From the NCBI RefSeq assembly GCF_040802235.1, contig NC_133158.1, positions 162,723,401 to 162,787,400 of the forward strand: a DNA stretch of 64,000 bases. The letters run 5' to 3'. Numbering within the stretch: position 1 is the first letter of the stretch; every line of letters starts with the position of its first letter. The stretch is from Manis javanica (Eukaryota > Chordata > Mammalia > Pholidota > Manidae). Below, one piece after another: positions 12,101-25,180 of this stretch. The position numbers and the translations under genes were made by a program. The notes below the pieces were generated by a model. The model did no database searches. It was given only the letters and a program-made list of their open reading frames with translations, and had not been told where the DNA came from.

Positions 12101-13000
12101 CTGTCCTGCTCTGTGATCATCCACTGTGTGACTTCCTCCAGCGTCCTCCCACTCTCTGGGGAAATGTGGTCTCCTCGGGAGAAACTGAGGGCCTCTGCCA
12201 CCCCACACTGGCTTGCGGTCAGCTGCCGGGGCAGAGCAGAACCTGCTGACTTCCCCAGTGAAGCTAAAAGGGGCCTGCCCCATGGGCAGGGGGAGGAGGT
12301 TCCCCTCAATGGCAGGGGAAGCTTGGTAGCCCTTGCTCCTGCCTTCTGATATTCAGCTTCTTGGAGACCCCTGGCGCATCACTGCCGCCGTCTCCATGGT
12401 GGCCTCGGGCTCTGCCATCTTCTGAATGACGTGCAGCTCTTCCTTTATTTGCGGGTGCGCAGCAGCTGGCAACAGGTAGGAATATTTAACTAAGACCCCA
12501 CTATAAGCTCCTGGGTAACACAAGGGAAGTAAACACACATGCTAACTGGCAGCTCAGTCCACCTGGGGCCCCTCTGGGAGGCCTCCTGGACCACCTCCCT
12601 TAGCCAGAGACCACCTCTGCCTGCCACACTGGCCAGCACACCCAAATCCCTCTACATGAGGCTCTTCCAGGCCTGCTGCTGCCCCTCTACGGCCCCAAGT
12701 CCTCCTTCCACCTCTTGTCAGACGACCCTCTCTTTCCACGGGTGATGACCCTCCCTCCTCTTCTCAGGTTTCCTGGCCCCCAACCCAAGATTCCCAGCCT
12801 CTTCTATGTACGTGGAGGAGTGGTGGTGGGAGAGAGTTTGTGGGGTGGGTGAAACCAACATGTTTCCTTCTAGAAGGAGTAAGCAACCGTCGAGGTAGGT
12901 AGATGTGGTAAGGTTTGAGAAGCCAGCAGACCTCTCCTCCCTTCGCTCCTCACTGGCCATATTATCTCCTACCAATCTTGTTTGGTGAGTGCCTGGCTGA
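9186..13000. other. Unassigned 5' flank of CLSTN2, no gene seen
   Basis: About 3.8 kb of moderate G+C without a confident gene or repeat except a short L2-tail scrap near 9,690-9,745. A mildly CpG-enriched patch at 12,370-12,480 contains GCCATCTT, a YY1 core. Frames up to 133 aa (minus, 10,547-10,948) and 123 aa (plus, 11,978-12,349) show no domain and overlap opposite-strand frames. Confidence 0.4.
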
Positions 13001-13015
13001 AGAACTGAAGATCCT

Positions 13016-13040
13016 GTTACATGTTCCTGAGACATGTAAC
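13016..13040. repeat. Perfect 9-bp inverted repeat with 7-nt loop
   Basis: GTTACATGT at 13,016-13,024 and ACATGTAAC at 13,032-13,040 pair exactly around TCCTGAG. It could form a small hairpin; no function is evident. Confidence 0.6.
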
Positions 13041-16000
13041 ACATGGTATTTAATGATTAGCAATGCTTTAATGTCCTATACTCTTTCGGCATTGTGTCTT
13101 TATTTTGCCTGCCTCCCTCCATGATGTGAGCACCTTGAAGGGAAGAACCATGGGTTCCCTATAAGAGCTCTTACTCTCAGCAAACACTGTGTGAGGAAAT
13201 AATCATCAGCAGGGAATGTTTTGTGTTTATCCTCCAACCCATGGCCTGGATTGGAGACAAAATAGACCTTGGGGTGTTTAACATTATACTTGAATCACTT
13301 ACATTGTAGATAACATAGCATCTAATTAAAGTAAAAATTTATTGAGTGACAATTGTGTGTCTGCTCTGTGTTAGATGCTGAGGATAAAAATAAAAATACT
13401 TGACTCCTGCCCTCAAGGGCCTTATAATTCCAAAGTAAGTCTATCCTGGCTTTTGTCATAATGATTTCCATGTTTCACTTTGTAGTTTTATCGTATATGA
13501 ATCCACCCATAAGAAATATAATTTCCTTTCACCTAGGTTTAAGATTTTATGTGAATAGGATAGCACCATATATAGCCAGTGTTTTGTGTCTGGCTTCTCT
13601 TACTTGGCATGTTTTTTGGATTTATCTTTGTTTTTTGAGTGTGCAGCAGTAATTTACTCCTGTTCATTGCTTTATTGTATTCCATTGAATGGAGACATCA
13701 CAATTTATTTATCTGTCCTACTGTGGATTGACCTTTGGCCTCTTTCCAGTTGGGAACTATCACAAAAAGTGCAGCAATAAACACTTTTGTACATGTCTCG
13801 TGGTCCATGTATACAAGAATTTCTCTAGGGCAAATATCTAGGAGTAGTATTCTTGGGTCACTGGAGGTGTTTCTTAAATTTTACTATGTAACAGTTTGGC
13901 AAAGAATTATAGCAATTTCCACCGCCACCAATAAGATAAGATAGTTCCCATTGCTCCATGTGGTCACCATTGTTTGATAAAAGCAGACTCTTAGTTTTGG
14001 ACAATCTGGTAGTTACAAGTCTCATTATAAATTAATAAGAGTCTATATATATTCAGGATACTAGACCTTGATCAGTTAGATCATAAATATCTTCTCCCAG
14101 TTGTGTCTATTTTCACTCTATGGTACTAGATGAATACATATTTTTGACTTAATGTAATCATATTTATTAATCTTTTCCTTTATGGTTAGTATTTCTTATG
14201 TTTTGTTTTAAAAAAACCTTTACCTAAAGGTCATGAAGGTATGAAGATATTCTCCTATATTATCTTCTAAAACCTTTTTAGTTTTGCCTTTCATGTAGAC
14301 TTTTTAATGCACTTGGAACTGGCGTGAGGGAGGGATCAAATTTCATTGGTATTTGTATTTATTGTCCTGGCACGATTTATTGAAAAGGCATGATGTCCTC
14401 ACTGGTGTCCAATATGTCTTTATCCATGTATGCATGGGAATGTTTATACTTTATCCTAGTTCACTGGGCTATTTGTCTCTAAGCAAATAAATAACAAGTC
14501 TTTATTACTCTAGCATTATAATAATCCTTGATGCACAGTGAGACAAATATCTACCAACTTGCTCTGCAAGAGTGCTTGTGTTTTTATTGGCCCTTTATAC
14601 TTATGAATATATTTTAGAGCACCTTATAAAGTTCCACAAAACAAACATGTAAATAACCCCTTTTGGATTCTTACTGGAATTGCATTGAATTGGTATGACA
14701 TTTTTAGAGGAAAATAGCATCTTTAATATAAAAATACTTTCAGTCTCATAACTTGGTATCTCCAGTTATTTATTTAGGTCTATTTAATGTCTCTTTGGTA
14801 ATATTTTATAATATTCTTTATAGAAGCCTTTTGTGATAATTATTCCTACTTATTTTTGATGTTTTTATTTTTAATTTTTTAATTATTGTGTGGCTGATAT
14901 GTAGAAAGGCAAATAGTTTTTGCATATTATTTTTGTTTCCAGTAGTCTTGCTAAAGGCTTTTATTGATTCTAATGATTTTCCTATAGATTTTTTACTTTC
15001 CACATTTAGTCATATAATCTGCAAGCAATAACTTTTGTCTCCCTTTTCCCAATCTTCTTTATTTTTTTGAAACATGCTAAGTCTTCCAGTGCAAAAGTGA
15101 ACAAAAAAGGAGAGTAACATCCTTGCCTTATCATTGACACAGAAGGGAAAGCTTTCAAAGTTTCACAATTAAATATGACATTTAACACAAGATTAATATA
15201 TATTAACATAACATATGTAGGTTTGCATAGATAGATGTGTATAAAATACACATATATTCATTTTATAATGATATAGAAGTTTCATTCTATTCAGAGTTTT
15301 CTGTGACTTTTTAAAGATCATGAATATATATTGAATTTTAAAGACACCTTTCTGCATCTTTTAAATTAGTATTCCATTTACTTCTTCAGATATGTTAATG
15401 TGGTGAATTACATTTCTCTATTTTCTAAAATTAAATGAACCTTGCACTTCTGAAATAAACCCCTATTTTTAATACTCTGTTAGGTTAGCTTGATAATTTT
15501 TTTCTGGGGGAAGGCAATATTTTCATCTAAGTTCATGAGTGAATTTCTCTTATAATTTTCTTTTTTCTGTACTATCTCTGAGGTTTGGTCATCAAGATTA
15601 TGTAAACTTACAAAATGAATTTGGAGCCATCCTTCCTTTTTTATAATTTGAAAATTTTTTGTAAGATTGGAATTATTGGTTTCTTAAAAAATGATTAAAA
15701 TGTTAGCCTAGTTTTTTTTTTTATGAGAGAAGATTTAAATTACTGGATCACTTCCTACATTGTTTGAGTCAATCTTGGTAATTGTATTTTTATTATATTT
15801 GTATTATATATTATGTTTATATTGTTAATTTGTATTTAAATTATTTGAAACTTTTCAAACCTGGAAGTTTCAAGAATAGCTTCATAAACATTCATATACT
15901 CTTCATATGGACCTACTGATTGTTAATATTTTGCCATATTTGTGCTTTTCTGCTTCCTGGAACTCTATTTTCACCTCTCTCTCCCTCTCACACACACAAG

Positions 16001-17759
16001 CACACACATAACTATATATACATATTTTTTTTCTGTGCCATTTAAGAGTTAGCTATAGATATGATGTTTCACTTTGTGAATATTTCACTATGTAGTAATT
16101 TTCTACCACCAGTCACAGGTAATTTGACATTGATATTAGTCTGTTATCTAATAGTATTCAATCTATATTCATATTTCTGCTAATGTTCCAATAGTGTCAT
16201 TTATAGGTTGAAACATTTTTTGTATTGACCTTGTCTCCAAGAATATAATCACATGTTGCACTTTCCATTTCTCCATAGTTTCCTTCACACTAGAATAATC
16301 CCCAAACAAACCTGTTAAAAATATCTTTCATAACATTGACAGTTTGAAGACAATTTTAATTTTTTATGAATTTATTTCATCAGTTTTAAAATTTGTCAGC
16401 ATAAATTATAATCTTTTAAAAGTCCTCAGTGCCTGCAGTTTGTCCTCTTTTTTATTTTTAATATTATTTATGCATGTTTTCCCTTTTCTGAATTCATAAT
16501 TTCAGAGTTTAGTCTATTTCAATAATATTTTCAAAGCGCCAGCTTTGACTCTATTGTTCTTCTTTTGTTTGCTTTCTGCAACAATATTTTTATTATTATT
16601 TTCTCTTCTATCTTTATTGTTTCTTTTATTTTGCTTATTTGGAGAACTAGTTCAATGATCTTTTATTGCCTCCTTATGTTGAATGCTTAGCTCATTAAAT
16701 GTGAATTTAAAAAATTTATAATGTAAGTATTAAGGATATAACTTCCCTCTAAGTACTGCTTTGGCTGTGCCTAAAAGATCTGATATTCAATACTTGTGTT
16801 CAGTTTTATAATTCTAGTATGTTTCCTTCTCTGATTTATGAGTGTTTAAGTGGTGTTTTTAAGCTCCCAAACATAAAAATTGAAATCAATTTTCCTTTTT
16901 ATATTTTTGTTTTTGTTTGTAACTTGATTACATTGTAGACAGAGAACATGGTATGTATGTCAATCTTATGAATTGAATTGAGACTATGTTGACGAATATA
17001 CATAGTTCCTTTGTGTTTGAAAAGAATATACATTCTCCAGTTATTGACTGTGATGTGCTATGAAATTCTTTTTATTCATCTTAATAGTTTTGCTATTTAA
17101 ATCTTTTATATCTTTACTTATTTCTTGCCTACTGAATGTCAGTTACTGCAAGAAGTCTGTTGAAGTTCCCTACTCTGAATGGTAAACATTCCTACTTTTC
17201 CTTGCGCTTCCAACATTTTGCTTTACATATTTTGAGGCTCTGTTATTAAGAAACTAGAAGTTTAGAATTGTTTTATTTTCCTTGTGAATTAAACATTTGA
17301 TATTGATGCAGTGAACCTTTTTACTGTAAAGTCTATTTTGACAGACGTTGATATAACCACTCATTTTCTTTTGGTTAGCACATCTTTACACATCCTTTGA
17401 ATTTCGTCTTACTTAGTCCTTATGTTTTAGACAATATACTCAATTACATCTTTTGAAATAAACACACAGTAGGATTTATTTTCCAATCAGATAATCTTTG
17501 TCTTTTAATTGATGAGTTATTCCATTCACACATTTAAAAATTTGTATTTATCTCTACATGCTAATTACGTACTTTCTGTTTGTCTCACCTCTTGTTTCTC
17601 TTCTCCTCTACTCATGTTTTCTTTGGATTGATTGAATTGTTGCTAGTGTTGTTTTTCTATTAAATTTATTTTTTTCAATGTGCTTGTTTGGAAGTTATAT
17701 CCTCAATGTTCACTCTTTCAGTGGTTGCACTGCTATTGTACCATGCATTCTTAACAAAT

Positions 17760-18265
17760 TATGACAATTTCTATGACCTTTCTAGCTGAACTTTGTCCCA
17801 CACAACCATCCTGGACCTGTGCTGACCCAAGCTGCTTACAGAAGTGCACTAGGACTCCTATAGATAGCAGCCTTTCCAGTCCCTGGTTCCACCAGCAGCC
17901 AGCAGCTTCCTCCAGTACCTCCCAAATTCTGAGGCTTGATGTCCACTTGATCGCAGCCTCTGTTCTTCCCAAAGATGCTAGCAGGTCATCCCAGTGCTGC
18001 CTCTCAGTGACTTCTCTGCTGTCCAGTGAGCCAAGCTGTGCCCTTTCCTGAGATGTTTGGATCTCAGTCCTGGGGGAAGTGTGAAGGACTTCTCCTTGGA
18101 CACTCTAACCTACCTAAGGGGTACTTGTTTCTTTTATCTACTATTCCTGTTTCACTCTTTCACTCTCACTAGCCAATTCCATATCACTCCAGCTCCTGTT
18201 AATAATTCTTTATATTAAACTTTTGTGTTCAAAGTGAGGTTTCTATCTCCTGACAGGATTCTAAC
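17760..18265 (+). mobile_element. Putative ancient LTR inside L1 (family not assigned)
   Basis: About 500 bp of higher G+C interrupts AT-rich L1 sequence. It ends with 'ctatctcctgacaggattct' and 'aactaatata', the kind of terminus seen in old mammalian LTRs of the MaLR/ERVL groups. The 96-aa frame in it is chance. Confidence 0.45.
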
Positions 18266-18411
18266 TAATATATTCTCTACCACATATATGTTATTATTAT
18301 CCGATATTTAAATGCTATCCTGTTTCCTTCCAACTTGGCATTTCTCTTGTTTTACACTGTGAATACTGTTTTGTATTTAAGCAATGTTTATTAATATCTT
18401 TGCTCCGCATT

Positions 18412-18903
18412 TGTGTTAGTTTCCTATTGTTGCTGTAACAAATTGCCACAAACTTAGTGGCTAAAACAACACAAATTTATTATCTTATAGTTCTATGCTC
18501 CAGAGGTACAAAATGGCTCTCACTGGAGACCAGATCGACGTGCTGGCAGCACTGACTCCCTCTGGAAGCTCTATGGAGAACCCACCTCCTTGCCCTTTCC
18601 AGCTCCTGAAAGGTGTCCACATTCTTTGGCTCATAACTCTCCTTCAGTCTTCAAAGTCAGCACGTTGGGCCAAGCCTTTGTCATGCTCCCATCTTTTTGA
18701 CCTCCTCTTCTGCCTCCCTATTCCATGGTTAAGGACAACGGGAATTACACTTGGTCCACTCAGATAATCCAGGAGTATTTTGAGGTCAGCTGAATGGCAA
18801 CCTTAATTCCATCTGCCAACTTAATTCTCCTTTGCCATGTAAGGTGGCAGATTCCAAGGATTAGGAAGTGAATATCTTTGGGGGCATTATTCTACCTACC
18901 ACA
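18412..18903 (-). mobile_element. MLT1-type MaLR solo LTR, antisense
   Basis: On the + strand it begins 'tgtgttagtttcctattgtt' and runs through 'aaacttagtggct', 'aacacaaatttattatctta', and the end 'gcattattctacctaccaca'. This is the reverse-complement order of MLT1 LTRs. Weak 5-bp flanks (GCATT on the left, CCATT on the right) may be the decayed target duplication. It sits inside the antisense L1. Confidence 0.8.
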
Positions 18904-20711
18904 CCATTTCTTTTTGCAACTCAGAGTTTCCATTTGGATTATTTTCCTCTTCCTTTATACTTGGTTTCATTATCTTTTAAAGTTAATTAACTAATCAATT
19001 AATTATTTTTATTGAGGGGAAAAGGGGGAAAATTAGTGAGAATGTTTGTTATTTGATTTGGGGTTACATGAGTGTATACACTTGTCAAAATTCACTGTGC
19101 TGTACACTAAGATTTGTAAATTTTATTGTATGTTCTTTCAATGAGAATAGTTCTTTTATAATATAATTTCTTTTATTGAGATTAGTTTTGGTGATGAAAT
19201 GGCTTTATTTCATTTTCATTCTTGGCACATTTTGCTGGGCATTGAACTACAGCTTGGCAGTTTTTTTGTTTCAGCATTTTGTGTACTGGCTCCCATGTTG
19301 CCATAAAAACAGCATCAAATTGCTTTTTGTAGGTGATTTCTCTGGTTGCTTTTGAGATCTCTTTTTTTATAGTGTTCTTAGGTTTCACTTTGATGTATTT
19401 TGATGTGGGTTAAAAAAAATATTTACCCACTTTGGAATGTACTAGAATTTCTATACTGGAGATTTGGTGGTTCTCAAAAATTCAGAAATATTGTCAAAAA
19501 TTATCTATGTTTATATTGTCTCTTCCTTTTTTTCTCTCTTCTTCTGGAATTCCACTTATATTGGAATATCTCTCTCCTGTATTTTGACCTTTCTTTTACA
19601 TTTTAAGTCTTCCAATCTCTCTGATCTGAATTTGGAATAATTATTTGGATCTATTTTATAGTTTGATATTTCTTTCTTCAGCTACATATATTTGTTCACT
19701 AACTTTCCCACTTGTCTGTCCATTTTATTTTTTATTTCTAAATATGTGTTCTGTCCTTTCTATTTTGTTGCTACTAGTAAACTTTATTTATTAAGATATA
19801 TTAAACCTACTTATTCAGATGTTTTGTCTTTAAATTCCAGTATCTGATGTGTTTGTGTCTGTCTCTGCTATCTGTTGTTTCTGCTGATCTGTAATCACAC
19901 GTGTGTGCAGTTGTTGATTTTTCCCTCTGTGTTTTACTCCAAACTTTACCTGTGATAATTCTTTGAGTCCTATCTTAAGTTTTACTTCTCGGTGTACACA
20001 TTTGTTTCTGCCACCTAAAGGTGCTACCACCACCTTGGGGCTTTAATTTCAATTTCCTTCTGGAATTTTTTTGGTTTTTGGAATGTATAGATAATGCATA
20101 TTTTTTCTTCTTGGCAGGGTTAGATTTGGACAGACAAGTGTTCTTTCTGTCTCTTTCTATGTGGTGAGATTTATTTCCCACTTTCTTTCATAGTAAAGGT
20201 ATATCCACTTAGGCTGGAACATTAACTATAGATTCTGAACATTATATGCCAGGCAGACATTAAAGATCAAATTCAATGTCTACAGAGTTGGCAAAATCAC
20301 TCAGGGCAAAGCCAGCATTGTTATTTCCATACTTCCCAGGTTCTCTGGTTTCACTTCATTTTGTATTTTGTAGAATCCTTACTTTGTATCAGCTCGGCAA
20401 TGTTTTTTAAACTTTCCCATTTTGTCCATTATTTTAATATCTAACCTGTCATACTGTTGGAAATGGAAAATTTCAATTTTATTTTATGCTTAGCATCATA
20501 CATTTTGATTTCCCCATTTGATAAGAGTTCTACTTAATTAATTTAGTTGCTATGTAATACTCCATTGCATGAATATATCATAATTGATGAATTCATCTTC
20601 TGTTGAAGAATATTTATACTTTTCTATTTTCATAATTATGAACAATGCTGCAGTTTTTTTTTCATATGCATGTGTATATTTTAGAATATATAACTAATAG
20701 TTATGGCTCAG

Positions 20712-21148
20712 TGTTATGGGTTAAATGGTGTCCCTCCAAAAAGTTCCCCTAACTCCCAGTACTCAGAATGTGACCTTATTTGGAAATAGAGTCCTTGCAG
20801 ATACAATTAGTTCAGTTAAGATGAGGTCATACTGTAACAGAGTAGGCTCCTAATCCAATAGGGCTGTGTCCTTATAAGAAGACATCCATGTAAAGACAGA
20901 GGGACACCGGGAGAAAAATAAAGACAGAGGCAGACACTAGAGTTATACCGGCACAAGCCAAGGAACACTCAGGACTACCAGAAACTGGAAGAGGCAAGGA
21001 AGGATCTTCTCCCTCGGGCTCAGAGAGAGCATGGCTTTGGAGCCATCGTCAGTTCAGACTTGCAGCCTCCAGAATTGTGAGATAAATTTCTGTTGTTCAG
21101 AGCCAGCCAATTTGTGGTACTTTGTCACAGAACTGCACTAGACTGTAG
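20712..21148 (+). mobile_element. MLT1-type MaLR solo LTR, sense
   Basis: It begins TGTTATGGGTTAAATGGTGT and contains 'cagaatgtgaccttatttgg', 'gtccttataagaagac' and the polyadenylation part 'gagataaatttctgttgttc'. It ends near 'ctagactgtag'. The order is that of an MLT1 LTR in forward orientation, inserted in the L1 remnant. Confidence 0.85.
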
Positions 21149-21516
21149 AATATATGTGCATGTTCGGTTTTGGTAGATTCCATCTAATGCTTTCTCAAGT
21201 AGTCATACCAATTACATTCCCACTATCAGAGTATGAATATTCACATTGCTTTTCATTCTCACCAGTGTATACTGTTATTCAATTTGTAAAACTATTCTAA
21301 TTTGATAAGAGTGAAATGATATCTGCTTTAGTCCATTCAGGCTGCTATCACAAAATACTGCAGACTGAGTAGCTTACAAACAACAGAAATTTATTTCTCA
21401 TAGATCTGGAGACTGGAAATCTGAGATCTGGGTGCCAACAGGATTGAAATAGGACCTTCTGGGTTGCCACCAGAATCTCATTGCATTTTCACGTGGAGGT
21501 GGGGGCTAGGGAGCTC

Positions 21517-22147
21517 TGTGGTGTCCTTTTTTTTTAACTGAAAAATATGTTTATTAGACAATATTAATTAAAACAGAGGTGTATTTTAACAGGTTGGGAC
21601 ACTTACATAGTAACATGCTTTTTTTTCTCCCATTCCTTGGTGATTTTTTTGATCATATTTATTGATCGTATGATTGTTAACAACAATAAAATTCTGTATA
21701 GGGGACTCAATGCACAATCATTAATCAACCCCAAGCCTAATTCTCAACAGTCTCCAATCTTCTGAAGCATAAGGATCAAGTTTTTACATGGTGAACAAGT
21801 TCATACATCATGAATAAGTTCTTACATGGTGAACAGTGCAAGGGCAGTCATCACAGAAACTTTCGGTTTTGATAACGCATCATGAACTATAAACAATCAG
21901 GTCAATTATGATTATTCGTTTGATTTTTATACTTGATTTATATGTGAATCCCACATTTCTCCCTTATTATTATTATTATTATTATTATTTTTAAATAAAA
22001 TGCTGAAGTGGTAGGTAGATGCAAGATAAAGGTAGAAAACATAGTTTAGTGCTGTAAGAGGGCAATGTAGATGATCAGGTGTGTGCCTATAGACTAAGTA
22101 TTAATCTAAGCTAGACAAGGGCAACAAAATATTGTGGTGTCCCTTTT
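21517..22147 (-). mobile_element. Young 5'-truncated L1 3' end nested in the MLT1A LTR, with target duplication
   Basis: The insert (about 21,527-22,132) begins with oligo-T, the antisense poly(A) tail, and contains a (TTA)n run at 21,964-21,990. TGTGGTGTCC followed by T's flanks it at 21,517-21,530 and again at 22,133-22,147. It therefore inserted after the LTR, giving an L1-LTR-L1 nest. The sequence looks like a lineage-specific L1 3' end. No open frame of note. Confidence 0.8.
21964..21990. repeat. (TTA)n microsatellite within nested L1
   Basis: About nine TTA/ATT units in a row, probably expanded from an A-rich L1 segment. Confidence 0.8.
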
Positions 22148-22880
22148 ATAAGGGCATTATTCCTATGACCTAGGCACCTCCCCAAGGCCCCATTTCCTAC
22201 AGCCATCACCTTGAGAGTTAGGTTTCAACATATGAATGTTGGGGGGATGCAAACATTCAGACTATAGCAGTATCTCTTTTTGTCTTTAATTTCTATTTCC
22301 CTGATGACCTGTGATATTGAGCATCTGTTTGTGTGTTTATTTGCCTTTCAGATTAATTTTCTATGAATTGCTGGCTTATAAATTTCCCCTAGTTTCTTAA
22401 TTGGTTAGTTTATGATTACTGATTTGTAGGAATTCTTCATATATTCTGGTATCAATCCTTTGTTAGCTGTAAGGGTTGCAAATATCAAATATCAATTTTC
22501 ACCTCATGGTTTCACATTTCACTTTATATTATCTTTTAATGAACAAAAGCTCTTAATTTCAATGTACTGAACATATATCAATACATTTCTTCATGATTTA
22601 TGCTTTTTGTTTTGTGCTTAAGAAATTCTCTACTTTTAAGTTATAAAGATATTCTTCTAAAATTTGTAATTTTGCGTTTTTCATATGAAGCCTTTGTTCC
22701 ATTTGGAATTCTTTTTTACCTTTTATGGAGTATACCACCCTTTTCCCCAATGACTTCTAAGCATATATTAAGCTTTTATGTATGTGCTGATCTATTTCTG
22801 GCTCTCTATTCTATTCCATTTCTCTGTATGTAACTTCAGCAATATCACACAATCCTAAGTATTACTGTTGTCCATTTGCT

Positions 22881-24450
22881 AACTTTTTGTGTTGGCTGCT
22901 CAACTGAAAAGTCTTCAGAATTCTTTCTCTTCCAGGATAAATATTAAAGACTACTATTTCTAAATACCATGCTAGCTTCATCTTATGAGTGCTAATATGT
23001 AGTATTTTCACTATAGCTCAGTTCCAAATGTTTTAATTTTCTCTTTGACCCATTAGCCACTTAAAAGTCTTCCCCGTCAATTTCCAAACAATGAGCATTT
23101 GAAAACATTTTTTTCTATTAAGTGTTTTTTATGATGATGATGAAAAACATGTTGTCTGCATGATATAGGTTCCTTATTATTTGCTGACACTTGCTTTGTA
23201 AATATCTAATTTCTGCTTGAAAGCTGAATTGTATTCTTTGATTGTTCATTGCTTGGTTTGAATTTGTCCATTAGAGCATAATTGCTCATTGCATTGTTTA
23301 AATTTTCTCTGTTCACTACATTTTACAGGTTTGACCTACAAATTACAAAATGAAATTCATTAGCATGTTTTATTAGGATTGTGAATTCATGAATCTTCTT
23401 ATAATTCTTCAAATTGTTGCTTTTTGTATTTTGAGATTGTTATTAAGTACATGAAAGATTAGAACTATTATAGCTTCCTAGCAAATTTAGCATTTTATCT
23501 TTATGCAATGACCCTAATTATTTTTAGTAATACATTTTTTTACACACATATAATATAAATACACACACAGTAATTTTCAGCTTTTCAGTGTACCTATAAT
23601 TTAAGGTGCTTCACTTCTATGCTATTTATGGCAGGGTTTTAAAAACATCTAATTTTGAATATCTACTATTACTAAGTAAGTTTAGTCCTTTCAAGTTTAG
23701 TCTTGTATGGTATATTTGACGTACTACAATTCTGGTTTTGGATTTATTGTATCAATTTGTTTTTCTAATAAATCTACCTTTTCTTATTTTTTATTCATTT
23801 ACTGTCATTTATTGGATTGATCAAGTTATTTTTCCATCCCCTTTTCCTTCTTAGTAATTTGGAAGTTATTTAGTCTATATCTAATCTTCAACTATTTACC
23901 TTAAGTTTTTAACAAGAACACTCGATGAGCAAGTGTAGAATTAATCCCTCTCTGTGCTCTAATTTTGAGCAATACATGGAGCCTAGACTGTTTTAATTGT
24001 GATCTCTCTATTCTAATTTCGATGTTATTTTGCCTGGTATTTTGTTTATATGCCACTCAGATTACTCATTATTTTGCATGTTATGTGTATTTTATTTTTT
24101 AAGTCTTGTTTAGATCTGCCCACATGTTTTTCATTGCTCACTATTCCTTCTTTCATTTAGAGTCTCCTTCCATGGGGCCTGGTTGATAAACTGGCAGTGG
24201 GTGTCTGAAAGTCTCTTTATTTCCTATTCACATCTGAAAAGCAGCTTAGCTATTTAAAGAATTTATTAATTATGGGCATGCCTTAAGCACTTTGGAGATA
24301 CAGGCATCTGATCAGTTTGTATGAAGAGTTTAAAAGAGGCCCTAATCTCGTACAAAATTTCATATGCATATATATGAATTGTATTATGTAAATCCTCAAA
24401 ATCCTTAATCATGTAGTTACTGTTTGAAAAACCCTTTCTGTCTCTTTCTC
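22881..24450 (-). repeat. AT-rich degenerate antisense L1-like sequence
   Basis: Composition and scattered phrases (for example 'tagagcataattgctcattg' at 23,273) suggest further L1 remnants continuing from the neighbouring fragment. It is too decayed to assign a subfamily or boundary. No gene seen. Confidence 0.45.
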
Positions 24451-25180
24451 TATTCTAGGTAGCCGCAGTAATCAATCAACCTTGAGACCAACTTTTGGGA
24501 AACGTTTTTAGTTTAGATTTTAGTAGTCTGAGTTAAGAGTATCCATCTCAAACTTTAAATCCAAAAAATACCTGAATTTTTACACTAAACTCAATTTCCC
24601 ATATTCAATTGCTCATGGACTAAAGCAGGAATGGAGCTACACTTGGCCATTTAAGTATGGCTCAGGTTTTTAATGTCTTTCAATTCCTCCGCTAGCAAAT
24701 GCATGCCATTTATCATGTGCCATCCGCTCAACACCATTTTTTTGACATCCCCAGATGTTGCAGAACATTGTGTGAATGTGATATAATATATCCTGTCCCC
24801 TTTGGACACATGATTCACTATACATAACCATGCCAACTTGGGAAAGATTTCTTAAATACTCAGAAATTGAAAGACATAAAACTTTAAAATTACTTAGGTG
24901 AAGTGATTTCCTTGGAGCAGTCTAGCAAGTCAGCTTGTCACCCTGGAAGGCTGTGAATAGGGAGAGCAGGCCAGGTGGCCTCTTTGAATTGGGAAAGCAA
25001 ATGAATGTTCATCCCTTCACATCTGTTTCACAGAACCCTCTCCACTGGGGAGTTTGGGATGGAAGTCATTTCCCAACTCCCAGCGCAGTCAGCTCCAGGC
25101 ATTGTAAACACTGGTGTTTGGACACTTATTAATCTTCATTATGTGGCTGGATGTGGTATAGAGAAAGAACCCTCCACCAG
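24451..25180. other. Unassigned sequence, no gene seen
   Basis: Ordinary non-coding DNA after the end of the L1 block. Nothing further to assign. Confidence 0.35.

Larger units (their letters stand above)
13450..20300 (-). repeat. Large decayed antisense L1 (ORF2 to 5' region), with nested insertions
   Basis: The + strand is T-rich and follows the reverse complement of an old L1. First come 3' end and ORF2 C-terminal parts (13,640-13,900, with 'aaagtgcagcaataaacac' as landmark), then ORF2 interior ('gctaaaggcttttattgatt' near 14,950). ORF2 N-terminal sequence follows to 17,700, and 5'/ORF1 or HAL1-like sequence near 19,180-20,280. All frames are broken by many stops, so no protein is made. 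It is interrupted by LTR elements at 17,760-18,265 and 18,412-18,903, and by an L1 3' scrap near 18,975-19,180. More than one L1 copy may be fused here. Confidence 0.75.
21324..22269 (-). mobile_element. MLT1A-like MaLR solo LTR, antisense, containing a nested L1
   Basis: The outer parts (21,324-21,526 and 22,133-22,269) join into one reverse-oriented MLT1 LTR. The left begins 'tgctttagtccattcaggct'; the right ends 'gcaaacattcagactatagc'. Possible 5-bp flanks ATATC and GTATC differ at one base. The middle (21,527-22,132) is a younger L1. Confidence 0.8.
20470..22880 (-). repeat. Second antisense L1 3'/ORF2 fragment, broken by two LTRs
   Basis: Three pieces (20,470-20,711; 21,149-21,323; 22,270-22,880) read continuously as the reverse complement of an old L1 3' end. 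They pass through 'atgaacaatgctgcag', 'ccaattacattcccac', and 'atttctatttccctgatgac', then 'ggaattcttcatatattctg'. The gaps are filled by MLT1-type LTRs. No coding capacity remains. Confidence 0.75.

Noticed and set aside
12353..12538. 61-codon minus-strand frame with a protein-like look (KEELHVIQKMAEPEATMETA)
   Set aside because: No family recognised, short, and no splice or gene context supports it.
17761..18051. 96-codon frame near an LTR-like segment
   Set aside because: No domain, lies in an apparent LTR inserted in L1.
18495..18767. 90-codon plus-strand frame
   Set aside because: Lies inside an antisense MLT1 LTR; LTRs of this group do not code for protein.
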